A stretch of DNA of 64,000 bases, from NCBI RefSeq assembly GCF_017792025.1, contig NZ_CP046956.1, positions 3,844,001 to 3,908,000 on the forward strand, in the 5' to 3' direction. The notes beneath the pieces were generated by a model. It ran no database searches. It was not told the DNA's origin and saw only the letters and a list, made by a program, of their open reading frames with translations. The DNA is from Sediminibacillus dalangtanensis (GTDB lineage: Bacteria > Bacillota > Bacilli > Bacillales > Amphibacillaceae). A program made the translations under genes and the position numbers. Positions within the stretch are counted from its first letter, which is position 1. The number at the start of each line of letters is the position of its first letter. Shown here piece after piece: positions 51,573 to 60,393 of this stretch.

Positions 51573-51616
51573 TCTATATATGTAACAAAAAAACATTCAA
51601 TCTACTACATATAGTA
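51573..51616. promoter_or_regulatory. Pair of NrdR-like boxes upstream of the reductase operon
   Basis: CTATATATGT at 51574-51583 and ACTACATATAGT at 51604-51615 (both orientations fit the NrdR pattern of C-W-A-T-A-T-A-T-W-G only in part). Their centres are 31 bases apart, the three-turn spacing typical of tandem NrdR boxes. NrdR represses ribonucleotide reductase genes when dATP is high. Confidence 0.55.
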
Positions 51617-52010
51617 ACAATTCAACTACTCAAAGACAATGGCAAATATGTGTCGTTTTTTTGTTTGGAATGAATGGACGTTTTCTCTTACCGTAGGCGT
51701 CCTTTATGATGAGGGATTGTTCAAAGAATAACATGTCGGTCATTATTTCCGGGGAAATAAAACAGGATTCTGTCGAAATTTTGGAGAAAGGAACGCTCTT
51801 CTTGTTTGATTGATTCATGTATGTACCGTTTCAACTTGCGCGTAGATTTTCCCTCACTATACATCTTGTAAAATCTGTGTACCTATTTCGTCCCGCCTAT
51901 CTGCAATCGCATGTTTGTCCCCCTATTTTGACGGGAAATGTACACCATAAGCTATTTGTACCTCTCGACTTTGGCAAGATCTCTATTCACTTGGAAGGAG
52001 AGATTTTCCC
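51617..52010. other. Divergent intergenic region
   Basis: About 390 bases between the reductase operon (minus) and the Lin0512 gene (plus). Promoters of both should lie here. A 62-codon minus-strand frame at 51630-51818 lacks a start site and is not supported. Confidence 0.4.
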
Positions 52011-52370
52011 ATGGATAAAATTCTTTTCGTACAGACCGGAACAGGTATAGACGTGCATGGCCAGAACATCACCAAGGCAGCCGTCCGGGCGGTGGAAGAT
52101 GCGATACTTTCGAATTCGATGCCCGGCATTGAACAGAGCCTGCCGGATCAATCGTTGGAAAACATGAAAGTCAATGTGCGTCTCGCCGTACCGCTAGACA
52201 GGCAGCAGCTCGATAAGGAAGAAGTGAAAAAGGTGATCCCGTTTGGTTCCGCGACGGTCGAATTGACAGATGGCGGAATGGCTACCTCAAGCGGCATCAT
52301 CCTGGAAGAAGAGAACGATGACAACGATTTGATGTATATCGTCAATGCCGCTGTCGAAGTCGGCTATTGA
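52011..52370 (+). CDS. Lin0512-family protein
   Basis: A 119-residue soluble protein: ILFVQTGTGIDVHGQNITKA, AVEDAILSNSMPGIEQSLPD, then VNVRLAVPLDRQQLDKEEVK and GGMATSSGIILEEENDDNDL. This is the Lin0512 family, a small conserved protein of unknown function with the invariant TG.GIDVHGQ motif. GGAAGGAGAG precedes the ATG. It has its own terminator. Confidence 0.88.
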   Translation: MDKILFVQTGTGIDVHGQNITKAAVRAVEDAILSNSMPGIEQSLPDQSLENMKVNVRLAVPLDRQQLDKEEVKKVIPFGSATVELTDGGMATSSGIILEEENDDNDLMYIVNAAVEVGY

Positions 52371-52376
52371 TGAATG

Positions 52377-52405
52377 AAGCTCCCATCTATATGGGAGCTT
52401 TTTTC
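52377..52405 (+). terminator. Rho-independent terminator
   Basis: AAGCTCCCAT and ATGGGAGCTT with a short loop and a run of six T residues, seven bases beyond the Lin0512 stop. Confidence 0.92.
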
Positions 52406-52465
52406 TGGTTGAAAAAGGGTTTTTCTCGTGAACAACGAATCAGTTTAGAAAGGAGGAATTTTTAT

Positions 52466-53458
52466 ATGGCATATACACCAGATGAAAATCGTTATGAATC
52501 GATTGCTTATAACCGCTGCGGCAACTCTGGACTGAAGCTTCCGGCCATCTCGCTTGGCCTTTGGAACAACTTCGGTGGAGAGGATGTTTTTGAAAACCAG
52601 CGAAAGATGATCCGCAAGGCGTTCGATCTTGGCATTACGCACTTTGACTTGGCTAACAATTACGGTCCGCCTCCAGGCTCTGCAGAAGAGAACTTCCGGC
52701 GCATTTTGGAAAAAGACTTTGCCGGTTACCGGGACGAAATGGTCATTTCCACGAAAGCAGGGTTCACCATGTGGCCAGGACCGTACGGGGATTGGGGTTC
52801 GAAAAAGTATTTGGTCGCAAGCCTCGACCAAAGCTTGCAGCGTATGGGACTCGATTATGTCGATATTTTTTACCATCACCGTCCAGATCCGGAAACACCG
52901 TTGGAAGAAACGATGGCTGCCCTCGACTTGATTGTCCGGCAGGGAAAGGCGTTGTATGTCGGAATCTCCAACTACAATGCCGAAGATACCGAAAAGGCGA
53001 TTGACATTTTAGAACGACAGGGAACACCGTTTATCATTCACCAGGCGTCCTACTCGATGCTGAACCGCTGGGTCGAAGACGGATTGACCGATCTGCTGGC
53101 TAAACGCGGTGCGGGATGCATTGCCTTTGTGCCGCTTGCCCAAGGCTTGCTGACGGATAAATATTTGAACGGCATTCCAGCCGACTCACGTGCCGCCAAA
53201 CAGTACATCCGCTCACTCAACGAAAAGGATGTTTCTCCAGACGTCATCGAAAAAGTCCAGCAGCTCAACGAGGTTGCTCGTGATAGGGGTCAGTCCCTTG
53301 CCCAGATGGCGCTTGTTTGGGTGTTACAGGAAAAGGCTGTCGTTTCTGCTTTGATCGGTGCCAGCAAGGTATCGCAAATCGAAGAGAATGTGAAAGCCTT
53401 GGAGAAGCCTGATTTCACCACGGCGGAAATGGATCGGATCGAGGAGATTCTGCGATAG
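52466..53458 (+). CDS. YghZ-like aldo/keto reductase (L-glyceraldehyde 3-phosphate reductase type)
   Basis: A 330-residue enzyme of the AKR14 branch: IAYNRCGNSGLKLPAISLGL, the catalytic Asp and Tyr in THFDLANNYGPPPGSAEENF, Lys in STKAGFTMWPGPYGDWGSKK and His in YHHRPDPETP. C-terminal cofactor contacts are in SALIGASKVSQIEENVKAL. YghZ reduces L-glyceraldehyde 3-phosphate and methylglyoxal with NADPH. AAAGGAGG precedes the ATG at 52466. The longer reading frame back to 52367 runs through the upstream terminator and is wrong. Confidence 0.93.
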   Translation: MAYTPDENRYESIAYNRCGNSGLKLPAISLGLWNNFGGEDVFENQRKMIRKAFDLGITHFDLANNYGPPPGSAEENFRRILEKDFAGYRDEMVISTKAGFTMWPGPYGDWGSKKYLVASLDQSLQRMGLDYVDIFYHHRPDPETPLEETMAALDLIVRQGKALYVGISNYNAEDTEKAIDILERQGTPFIIHQASYSMLNRWVEDGLTDLLAKRGAGCIAFVPLAQGLLTDKYLNGIPADSRAAKQYIRSLNEKDVSPDVIEKVQQLNEVARDRGQSLAQMALVWVLQEKAVVSALIGASKVSQIEENVKALEKPDFTTAEMDRIEEILR

Positions 53459-53510
53459 AATAGTTACCCGGATTTTCCCAAGGCAGGATCAGTTACCGTT
53501 GCCACCTAGA

Positions 53511-53552
53511 AAACGCTCAGAGCTAATTACTTCTCTGGGCGTTGCGTTTGAT
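53511..53552 (+). terminator. Terminator-like hairpin after the reductase
   Basis: AACGCTCAGAG pairs with CTCTGGGCGTT (one bulge), followed by TGCGTTTGATTG. About 200 more bases without a gene follow before the next ribosome binding site. Confidence 0.6.
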
Positions 53553-53756
53553 TGTTCCTTTAATAGTTAAAGCCGACAAAACGGGGTACGATGATCTTCA
53601 AATCCTTTCTGACCATGATGCCGCAAAAAGCTGGTATCCGTGAAAGATAAATGGAAAGCTGCTGCATACAATACAGAGGGTCGTTTCAAGGGTGGCATTC
53701 CTCTTTAGGGCACCCGTGATTGTTTACTTTTGTAATGCATTTAAGGAGGGGATGGG

Positions 53757-54422
53757 ATGTTTGCAATCCTTGCAGTCGGATTGTTTTTAGGCTTGTTGAT
53801 TTTTGGCTTCTTTTTTATTCTTTCAAAATTTATAGGGAAGTATTACTTGGCCCCGCTGCTGACATTTATCACAGCTTTGGCGATTGTTTGTTATAGTTTT
53901 TTCTTTGTTAGAGGATTTGAAGGGATGGGTTATGCATTTCTTGCCGGGGGCATCCTGCTGGTCAGTATACTGGGAGCGATGGCACTCCCCGTATTGACTA
54001 CATCGCCGAAACTCACAAAGGTTTCTGTTTGGGATAAAATCGGTCTAGTCATATTACCGGTGATCTTTTTCATCATCCTATTAGTCGGGAATATAACGGA
54101 TGATGATTATTGGATTATCGATGAAGGCCATGCCGTTGTAAATGATGACACGTACAGCCATTATCGCGTCTCCACGATTTCTGAAGGAAACAAACAGATT
54201 TATGTAATTCTGGGCGAAGAGTATATCGGTACAAAAATGGAAGTTGAGGAAATTGATCATAACGAAAGTACAGAAGTTGTCTTGGGTGTAGTGGAAGACG
54301 AAAGCAATCCGAACAAGTCCCCGTTTATTTATATAGGACTCGATGAAATCAAAGAACCTTTAACCGTCCGCACGTCAGAAGGGGAAGAAATTCAATCGGC
54401 TCTTGAGACAAGTAATGACTAG
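53757..54422 (+). CDS. Membrane protein with four helices and a C-terminal outside domain
   Basis: A 221-residue protein. Helices lie at about residues 2-24, 31-50, 58-78 and 95-112, followed by about 110 acidic residues (ITDDDYWIIDEGHAVVND, SEGNKQIYVILGEEYIGTKM, VVLGVVEDESNPNKSPFIYI). The first half recalls YesK-type small membrane proteins, but I cannot assign the tail. AAGGAGGGGATGGG precedes the ATG. It is followed by about 270 bases with no gene of its own. Confidence 0.65.
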   Translation: MFAILAVGLFLGLLIFGFFFILSKFIGKYYLAPLLTFITALAIVCYSFFFVRGFEGMGYAFLAGGILLVSILGAMALPVLTTSPKLTKVSVWDKIGLVILPVIFFIILLVGNITDDDYWIIDEGHAVVNDDTYSHYRVSTISEGNKQIYVILGEEYIGTKMEVEEIDHNESTEVVLGVVEDESNPNKSPFIYIGLDEIKEPLTVRTSEGEEIQSALETSND

Positions 54423-54694
54423 AATAAGGCATCTTTGACCCATATGCAGGAGTTTTATGTTGGCAAGGCACGACTGTCTTTACTCGGGAACCAAGTCCTC
54501 GGAATCGGGGGTGAAATAGAAACATGTAGGCAGTCATCATACAACACATCCTTCAATTCGTTCTACACTGGCACATTCATGGACCTCTTTGAAAACCAAG
54601 TATGTTGTACCACTCCCGACGTATGTGATGACCCGGAGAACTGGATGATCCCCTCACGAATCGGCTCGGACTAACTGACGGACAACGATCTCTT

Positions 54695-55292
54695 TCAATT
54701 CCGAATGACGACATCTGCTTGCTCGAGTGGCGAAACGGTTTCCAAATAATAGTCTTCCGCTTTCCAATACCGCTTTTCAAACTTTTCTCTGTCGCTTCTT
54801 GCTGTATTGCTTTCACGATGGAATCTCTTTTCTCTGGGGCTATCCAGAAATCATAAAATCGTAATGATGTCTCCACTCTTTTCTTTGTAACAATACCCCT
54901 TCGATAATAATTAAACCGGTATTGGGTATTTTGATTGTCTGCAATGTTTGTGTATCAACGTGGTCGTCATAAGTCCGTAACTGTAGTTCATTTGATTCTT
55001 TGAGCCTTTTGAATAAATGCTTTTCCAGGTAATTTATGTCCCATTGTAAATAATAATACTCATACCATTCTTCATACCCTGTGTGATAGCGGTCTTTTCT
55101 CTCCACAATATAATCGTCTATATGAAAAATATAAAATGGAATTTTTTCATCTTGAATCTGACGCGCAATGGATTTAACTAAAGTTGTTTTTCCGGCACGA
55201 CTTAATCCATCTATTCCAATTACAGCCTTTTGGTTTTTTTCCACTACCGGAATCATTTTTAATACATTTGATATGTTCTCTTCCAAGCCCAT
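54695..55292 (-). pseudogene. Uridine-kinase-like P-loop kinase, frameshifted
   Basis: The N-terminal 148 residues have the P-loop GIDGLSRAGKTTLVKSIARQ, FHIDDYIVERKDRYHTGYEE and IIIEGVLLQRKEWRHHYDFM, the pattern of small nucleoside-kinase-like proteins in Bacillaceae. After YDFMI the frame stops. One base away the sequence goes on as FLDSPREKRFHRESNTARSD, REKFEKRYWKAEDYYLETV and ends at 54695. A single-base change near 54852 separates the parts. Either the gene is freshly inactivated or the base is an error. An alternative start is the TTG two codons in, better placed behind AGGGCGGG. Confidence 0.75.
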
Positions 55293-55404
55293 CCCGCCCT
55301 AATGGTTATTGTCGATTCTTCCCGTTTGATTCAGGATCATTCTTCCTTCATTTTACCATGAACTTGCCCCATCCTTATCAGATATCAAAAGGATACATAA
55401 AAGT

Positions 55405-55441
55405 AAAAACAGGCCAAGTCATTACGATTTAGCCTGTTTTT
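55405..55441 (-). terminator. Rho-independent terminator of the sugar operon
   Basis: AAAAACAGGC and GCCTGTTTTT form a stem with a loop of about 16 bases, placed 18 bases beyond the manA stop. Confidence 0.85.
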
Positions 55442-55458
55442 CTCCTAGTGCCTGTTCT

Positions 55459-56415
55459 TTATGGATGGGAAACGATAAATGAAGCTTTCCCCGATAAATG
55501 ATAGTGCTCAACAGTGGATGGCACGATAAAGTGGTCGCCTTTTTTCAAGGTGAAAGTGGTTCCTTCCATGGTTATTTCCCCTTGGCCGTCCAGTACGCTC
55601 ACCTGTAAGAAGTCTTCCGCCACAGCTTGGTCGACTTCTCCGTCCAGCTCCCAGTGGTAGACGGTGAAATACTCCTGCTGGACGAGACGATTGGAGGTCA
55701 GGCCGTCTTTGTTTGTCTGTTTTTGCTCGATCTCGACTGTTTCATGTGGAACGGTGGAAACGGCGATCGCAGAATCCAGGTGCAGCTCTCTTGTGTTGCC
55801 TTGATCGTCAGTCCGGTCGTAATCATAGACCCGGTAGGTGATATCGGAACTTTGCTGGGTTTCCAAAATCACGATACCTTTTCCGATGGCATGGATAGTG
55901 CCGCTCGGAACATAGATGAAATCGCCGGCCTTCACTTTCACCTTGCGCAGCAAATCATCCCACTGGCCGCTGTCGACCATTTGCTTGAATTCTTCACGGC
56001 TGCCGGCATGGTGGCCGAAGATGATTTCTGCATCTTCTTCCGCGTCGATGACATACCAGCACTCCGTTTTGCCGTAAGGTTCGCCTTCGACTTCTCTTGC
56101 ATACGTGTCATCCGGGTGTACCTGGACGGATAAATCGTTGGCCGCATCGAGGATTTTTACCAGCAAGGGATAGTCTTCCCCGCCTTTGGCTGCTTCGCCG
56201 AACAATTCGCCGTGCTGTTCCCAGGCATCCTTCAACGTGCTGCCTTGCAAAGGGCCGTTGGCGATCCGGCTCGGTCCGTTCGGATGGGCGGAAATCACCC
56301 AGGCCTCTCCTGTATGATCATAGGGGATTTCATAGCCAAATTCCGTTTTCAATTTTTGGCCGCCCCAAATCCGCTCCTGAAAAACGGGTTCTAAAAAAAT
56401 CGGTTCTTTGTACAT
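55459..56415 (-). CDS. manA: Mannose-6-phosphate isomerase, class I
   Basis: A 318-residue zinc cupin enzyme interconverting mannose 6-phosphate and fructose 6-phosphate. Zinc ligands are in LSVQVHPDD (Gln and His), GKTECWYV (Glu) and FIYVPSGTIHAIG (His), and the start has the class motif FQERIWGGQKL. AAGGAGGAAAAGC precedes the ATG. Last gene of an operon with a ROK sugar kinase and a ROK regulator, which fits uptake and use of mannose, fructose or derived sugars. Confidence 0.95.
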   Translation of the reverse strand: MYKEPIFLEPVFQERIWGGQKLKTEFGYEIPYDHTGEAWVISAHPNGPSRIANGPLQGSTLKDAWEQHGELFGEAAKGGEDYPLLVKILDAANDLSVQVHPDDTYAREVEGEPYGKTECWYVIDAEEDAEIIFGHHAGSREEFKQMVDSGQWDDLLRKVKVKAGDFIYVPSGTIHAIGKGIVILETQQSSDITYRVYDYDRTDDQGNTRELHLDSAIAVSTVPHETVEIEQKQTNKDGLTSNRLVQQEYFTVYHWELDGEVDQAVAEDFLQVSVLDGQGEITMEGTTFTLKKGDHFIVPSTVEHYHLSGKASFIVSHP

Positions 56416-56454
56416 GCTTTTCCTCCTTATGTACGCTTATTTCCATGGTGTTCA

Positions 56455-57363
56455 TTAAGCTAAAATCAGTCCGGCTGCGCCGACGACCCCGGCATTTTGA
56501 TCCAATTGAGCCGGTACGACTTCTGTTTCCCGGCCGGCAGGGTTCAAGGCGTAATGCCTGACATAATCCCGCACTTTCGCAAACAATGGTTCCCCAACCT
56601 TGGAGACTCCGCCGCCGATCACGATTTTCTCGGGATCGAAGGTGTTGATCAATGTCACACAGGCGACGCCGATCAAGCGGAATACGTCTTCGATGTAAGG
56701 AACGATGTTGGCATCGCCTTGGTCGTAGCGTTGGAACACTTCTTCGGTCGCGAGTGTTTCTCCCGCCAGCTCCGAACCGCGATTGGCGATGGCGGTTCCA
56801 GACACGATGTACTCCAGGCAGCCTTTCTGGCCGCACGGGCATTGTCCGTAAGACGGATCGACGACGGTGTGTCCGATATCGCCGGCATTGCCACGGGCTC
56901 CGCCCAATAACTTGCCGTCTGCGAACAACCCGGCTCCGACGCCGGTGCTGATGGTCATGTAGGCAAAATCCTGATTTTCCTGTGCGGCGCCTAACCATTT
57001 TTCTGCCATGGCCGCCGCGTTAGCATCGTTTTCCAGCACGACAGGTACCGGAAAATGTCCGCGAATCTGCTCCACAATCGGAACGTCCTTCCAGTTTTGC
57101 AGATTCGGTGGACAGGAAATGACCCCTGCCTTGCTGTTCAACGGCCCCGGCGAGCCGATGCCGATACCGGAAATCTGGTCGGCTTCGAGTCCTTCCTTAT
57201 CCAGCAGCTGTTCAATCGCTTCCATAATCTGTTGTATCATCACTGCGGGTTCTACGGATTTATCTGTTTTCAGTTTGCACTGTCTGCTGATGTCGCCTTT
57301 TTCATTCACCAGTGCTAGGGCTACTTTTGTTCCCCCGATATCTACTCCTACTGCCACTCCCAT
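56455..57363 (-). CDS. ROK-family sugar kinase (glucokinase/fructokinase type)
   Basis: A 302-residue kinase. The phosphate-1 motif is VGVDIGGTKVALAL at about 5-18, the substrate and catalytic region LENDANAAAMAEKW at about 101-114, the second phosphate motif ISTGVGAGLFADGKLLGGA near 134-152, and the ROK zinc site GHTVVDPSYGQCPCGQKGCL. It phosphorylates a hexose with ATP in the cytosol. Neighbouring manA suggests mannose or fructose, but glucose is equally possible from sequence. AAGGTGATACT precedes the ATG, 22 bases after the regulator gene. Confidence 0.92.
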   Translation of the reverse strand: MGVAVGVDIGGTKVALALVNEKGDISRQCKLKTDKSVEPAVMIQQIMEAIEQLLDKEGLEADQISGIGIGSPGPLNSKAGVISCPPNLQNWKDVPIVEQIRGHFPVPVVLENDANAAAMAEKWLGAAQENQDFAYMTISTGVGAGLFADGKLLGGARGNAGDIGHTVVDPSYGQCPCGQKGCLEYIVSGTAIANRGSELAGETLATEEVFQRYDQGDANIVPYIEDVFRLIGVACVTLINTFDPEKIVIGGGVSKVGEPLFAKVRDYVRHYALNPAGRETEVVPAQLDQNAGVVGAAGLILA

Positions 57364-57385
57364 AGTATCACCTTTTCCCTGTTTG

Positions 57386-58594
57386 TCATTTCAGTAATAG
57401 CTGCGGATTGGAAAACAAATGATCCAGAATCACTGCCGCAGCTCCGACAAGCTGTGCCTCTTCCTTGAATTGCGACCGCTTGATGATCATCGGATTGTTT
57501 CCGTTGTACAAAATCCGGTCGTTGACGAGATACGAAATGGTTTCCATTGCAGCTGGATAACCGTGGACGATCGCTCCGCCGATAATGATTTCCTCTGGAT
57601 TAAGGATATTTGCCGCGTTGGCGATACCTACACCCAAGTAGTTCGCCGATTCTTCCAACAGCTGCATGGCAAGCGGCTCTTCAGCTGCTGCAGCTTGAAA
57701 AATTTTTTCCAGTGTGATCTGCTGCTTTTCTGAAGAAGGTGCTTCCCTCTGATTGTGCATCGTTTCTGCCTTTTTCGTCATCGCGATTCCGGATGCCAGT
57801 GCCTCCAGACACCCATAACTGCCGCAGCTGCACTTGGGTCCGTCCATGTCGATGGTATGATGGCCGAGTTCTCCCGCTCCGTTTAAAAAACCGCGATACA
57901 CTTTCCCCTGAAAAATGATGCCGCCGCCAATTCCCTGGTCGGCCAGTACGTACAACATGCTGCTTTTATTCTCGGAGGAACCGAACCAGTATTCTCCCAA
58001 GGCAGCTGCATTTGCATCCCGTTCCAGTACCACCGGCAGCCTATAGCGTTCCCGTAACAATGCGGCGACTTGCCACTGTTCGATTGCTTTGATGTTGGGA
58101 GGATGTAACATCGTTCCGCTATCCACATCGACAGGACCGGGAGCGGAAACACCGATTCCCAACGGCCTGGCTTGGTCTTCCGTGTTTTCCAGTAACTGAT
58201 CGATCAAGTCACAAACCAATGCGGCCCATTCGTTTTGCCGGAGTTGTCCACATATGGATTGTTTTTCGACTTGTACAATATTCCCCTGGGGATTGATTTT
58301 AGCTATTTGGATGTTATCCACATGGATGGCGACACTTATCACACAGTTTTGCTCGTGAAGCTGGTAGAGCGTCGGTTTCCTCCCACCCTGTGACTCCCCG
58401 CTGCCTGTGGTTTTCACTAAATCGCACGCTTGTAATTCTTTGATGATGTTCGAAATCGACATTACCGATAACCCGGTATGACGGGCCAGATCCGCATTGG
58501 ATACAGGGCTTTCTTTTCGCAATACATGCAGAACCGACGACCTGTTTTGCCGTTTCATCTCCTCGGCACCGCCTGCGATGGGTACGGAATCCAT
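57386..58594 (-). CDS. ROK-family transcriptional repressor (NagC/XylR type)
   Basis: A 402-residue regulator with an N-terminal winged helix (SVLHVLRKESPVSNADLARH, LSVMSISNIIKELQACDLVK) fused to a ROK sugar-binding domain (LERDANAAALGEYWFGSSEN, GIGGGIIFQGKVYRGFLNGA, zinc site GHHTIDMDGPKCSCGSYGCL). It leads the operon with the ROK kinase and manA and is expected to repress it until a sugar binds. A palindrome immediately upstream is the likely operator. GGAAGGGAGGCGG precedes the ATG at 58594. Confidence 0.92.
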   Translation of the reverse strand: MDSVPIAGGAEEMKRQNRSSVLHVLRKESPVSNADLARHTGLSVMSISNIIKELQACDLVKTTGSGESQGGRKPTLYQLHEQNCVISVAIHVDNIQIAKINPQGNIVQVEKQSICGQLRQNEWAALVCDLIDQLLENTEDQARPLGIGVSAPGPVDVDSGTMLHPPNIKAIEQWQVAALLRERYRLPVVLERDANAAALGEYWFGSSENKSSMLYVLADQGIGGGIIFQGKVYRGFLNGAGELGHHTIDMDGPKCSCGSYGCLEALASGIAMTKKAETMHNQREAPSSEKQQITLEKIFQAAAAEEPLAMQLLEESANYLGVGIANAANILNPEEIIIGGAIVHGYPAAMETISYLVNDRILYNGNNPMIIKRSQFKEEAQLVGAAAVILDHLFSNPQLLLK

Positions 58595-58617
58595 ATTCCG
58601 CCTCCCTTCCTGTTTAA

Positions 58618-58638
58618 TTATTAAAATGGTTTTAATAA
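58618..58638. promoter_or_regulatory. Palindromic operator for the ROK regulator
   Basis: TTATTAAAA and TTTTAATAA are perfect 9-base arms around TGG, about 20 bases before the ribosome binding site of the regulator gene. NagC/XylR-type repressors bind AT-rich palindromes of this kind. Confidence 0.65.
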
Positions 58639-58698
58639 GTATAGGTTATAATAAATTTTCGTAAAAATCAATTTTATTTTCAAAAGCATGGTACACGG

Positions 58699-58905
58699 TT
58701 ATTCACCGTAACACCAAGTTATACACAAGGTTGTCCACAATTATTATTGTCCCTTTTTATACACATGTTTTCCTTGTATATAAACAAGTTATCCACGATA
58801 GTTGTCCACAAGATTCTCATCTGTTCGCTTTATTTGGTGTAAGAATGGATGTTCGCTACCAGATATGGAGAGTTATCCTCAATTCCATCCACAGCCTGTG
58901 CATAA
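58699..58905. promoter_or_regulatory. DnaA-box cluster
   Basis: Three exact TTATNCACA boxes (58719-58727 and 58757-58765 on plus, 58897-58905 on minus) and five with one mismatch (58699-58707, 58731-58739, 58789-58797, 58802-58810, 58873-58881) lie within about 210 bases. The gap 58595-59098 has no gene. Bacillus subtilis keeps DnaA-box clusters in several intergenic regions, one of them next to the htrA homologue yyxA, and these tune initiation. This cluster is in the matching place. Confidence 0.75.
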
Positions 58906-59001
58906 CTGTGGGAATAACTGAAATTCCGCTGTCATCAACAACCTTAACAACTGGATCTTCAGCTTCTTTTCCTCTGGTGAGTGGTGAAAAGGCGGTTTAT
59001 T

Positions 59002-59065
59002 AAAAGCAAAAAACCGAACGAACTCGAATGCTTAGCATTTCGAATATCGCTCGGTTTTTGCTTTG
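59002..59065 (-). terminator. Long terminator hairpin of the wal-htrA operon
   Basis: On the minus strand AAAGCAAAAACCGAGCGA pairs with TTCGTTCGGTTTTTTGC, then runs into T-rich DNA, 35 bases beyond the htrA stop. It insulates the DnaA-box region from operon transcription. Confidence 0.85.
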
Positions 59066-59098
59066 GTTCCATGCTTTTGTCCCAACCTGTTTCCTTTA

Positions 59099-60322
59099 TC
59101 AATACTCCTGGGAAGCCAGGGTTACTGTTGTTTCTTGTCTTTCTCCATCTCGGTAATAGGTGACGGTCATTTCCTGACCGACCTGTTTTTCCTGATAGAG
59201 ATGCTTGCGCAATCCAATCACATCCTGAATCGGCTCGCCATCCAGCTCGGTGATCACATCTAGTTCTTGCAGTCCAGCCTGGTCTGCAGGCGACATAGGT
59301 TCGATGCTCCGTAAGTAGATTCCACCTTCGACTTCTTCCGGAAGGTTCAGTCTCCGCTCCCATTCCACCTGGGCTACTTCCTCAAGGGAATATGCTTCAA
59401 CACCTAAGTATGGCCTTGTGACCGTTCCTTCTGTCTCCAGCTGTTCGATGATCGGAGTCGCACTGTCAATCGGGATCGCAAAGCCGATTCCTTCCACAGA
59501 AGACTGGGCAATTTTCATCGAGTTGATTCCGATCAATTGCCCGCTCATATTGATGAGCGCGCCGCCGCTGTTCCCTGGATTAATGGCGGCATCCGTCTGG
59601 ATAACTTCTGCCTGCCAGTCTGCCCGTCCGTCTCCGTCAAAGTCTTGCGGGATAGCCCGCTGCTTGCCGCTGATGATGCCTTGGGTCACCGACCCGGAAA
59701 ACATCAACCCGAGGGGATTCCCGATAGCAATTGCCGGCTCGCCAACTTTGACACTGTCCGAGCTGCCGATTTCGATCGCTTTGTCGACCTGGTCCGCGCT
59801 CATCTTCAATACCGCTAAATCGGTGAACACGTCACTGCCGAGCAGCTCTGCGGAGACGTGCGTTTCGTCCGAGAGTACCACTTCGACTTCGTCAGCGCCT
59901 TCTATGACATGATGATTGGTCACCACATAGGCGCTGCCGTCTGCTGTTTTATAAATAACGCCGGATCCGGTGCCGGCTTGTCCGGATTCCTCCTGCTGCC
60001 AGAAGTTCGTAGAGGATTGAATGTTGACCACTCCGACTACTGCGGGAGTCACCTCGCCGACGATTTCGGTGATTTGCGTCGATACATCGACGTTGACACT
60101 GGATGTAGGACCGGCTTGTGAGTTGTCACCGTTTCCTTGCGTAATCTCATTGGAACCTTGTTCAGCCGATTGGAACGGCAGTAAATCTGCTTTCTGTAAG
60201 GCAGGAAGTGCCACAATCACAATCAGCGCTCCAATGACTGCTCCGATAAGCGAAGGCAGAAACCAGTTCCTCTTTTTCTTATTCGTTCTGCTTGTTTGAT
60301 AATGATCATCATAATAGCCCAT
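59099..60322 (-). CDS. htrA: HtrA-type membrane-anchored serine protease
   Basis: A 407-residue protease: basic cytoplasmic tail (TSRTNKKKRNW), one membrane helix (about 24-45), then a trypsin-like domain with the triad His in VVTNHHVIEGADE, Asp in FTDLAVLKM and Ser in AAINPGNSGGALINMSG, and one C-terminal PDZ domain (LRSIEPMSPADQAGLQELDV, ITELDGEPIQDVIGLRKHLY). It degrades misfolded exported proteins. It is the last gene of the wal operon, as htrC/yyxA is in Bacillus subtilis. The ATG at 60322 lies behind AAAGGATGGG. Confidence 0.95.
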   Translation of the reverse strand: MGYYDDHYQTSRTNKKKRNWFLPSLIGAVIGALIVIVALPALQKADLLPFQSAEQGSNEITQGNGDNSQAGPTSSVNVDVSTQITEIVGEVTPAVVGVVNIQSSTNFWQQEESGQAGTGSGVIYKTADGSAYVVTNHHVIEGADEVEVVLSDETHVSAELLGSDVFTDLAVLKMSADQVDKAIEIGSSDSVKVGEPAIAIGNPLGLMFSGSVTQGIISGKQRAIPQDFDGDGRADWQAEVIQTDAAINPGNSGGALINMSGQLIGINSMKIAQSSVEGIGFAIPIDSATPIIEQLETEGTVTRPYLGVEAYSLEEVAQVEWERRLNLPEEVEGGIYLRSIEPMSPADQAGLQELDVITELDGEPIQDVIGLRKHLYQEKQVGQEMTVTYYRDGERQETTVTLASQEY

Positions 60323-60393
60323 CGCACCCATCCTTTCTGACCTGGAAAAAACATAAAGCTTAACGTTTATAGTGTTTCCTTTCGCCAGTCCGG

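Noticed and set aside
52367..52465. N-terminal extension of the YghZ-like reductase
   Set aside because: It passes through the terminator of the preceding gene, and a strong AAAGGAGG lies before the ATG at 52466.
54435..54674. A 79-codon plus-strand frame after the membrane protein
   Set aside because: No start site, and it overlaps no conserved pattern. The region is probably decayed DNA beside the kinase pseudogene.
56330..56998. A 222-codon minus-strand frame overlapping the ROK kinase
   Set aside because: It is very rich in Arg and lies antiframe within the clearly conserved kinase gene.
58595..59098. The chromosome replication origin itself
   Set aside because: The DnaA boxes are clustered, but there is no dnaA or dnaN gene next to them and no clear AT-rich unwinding element with trios, so a regulatory DnaA-box cluster is the better reading.
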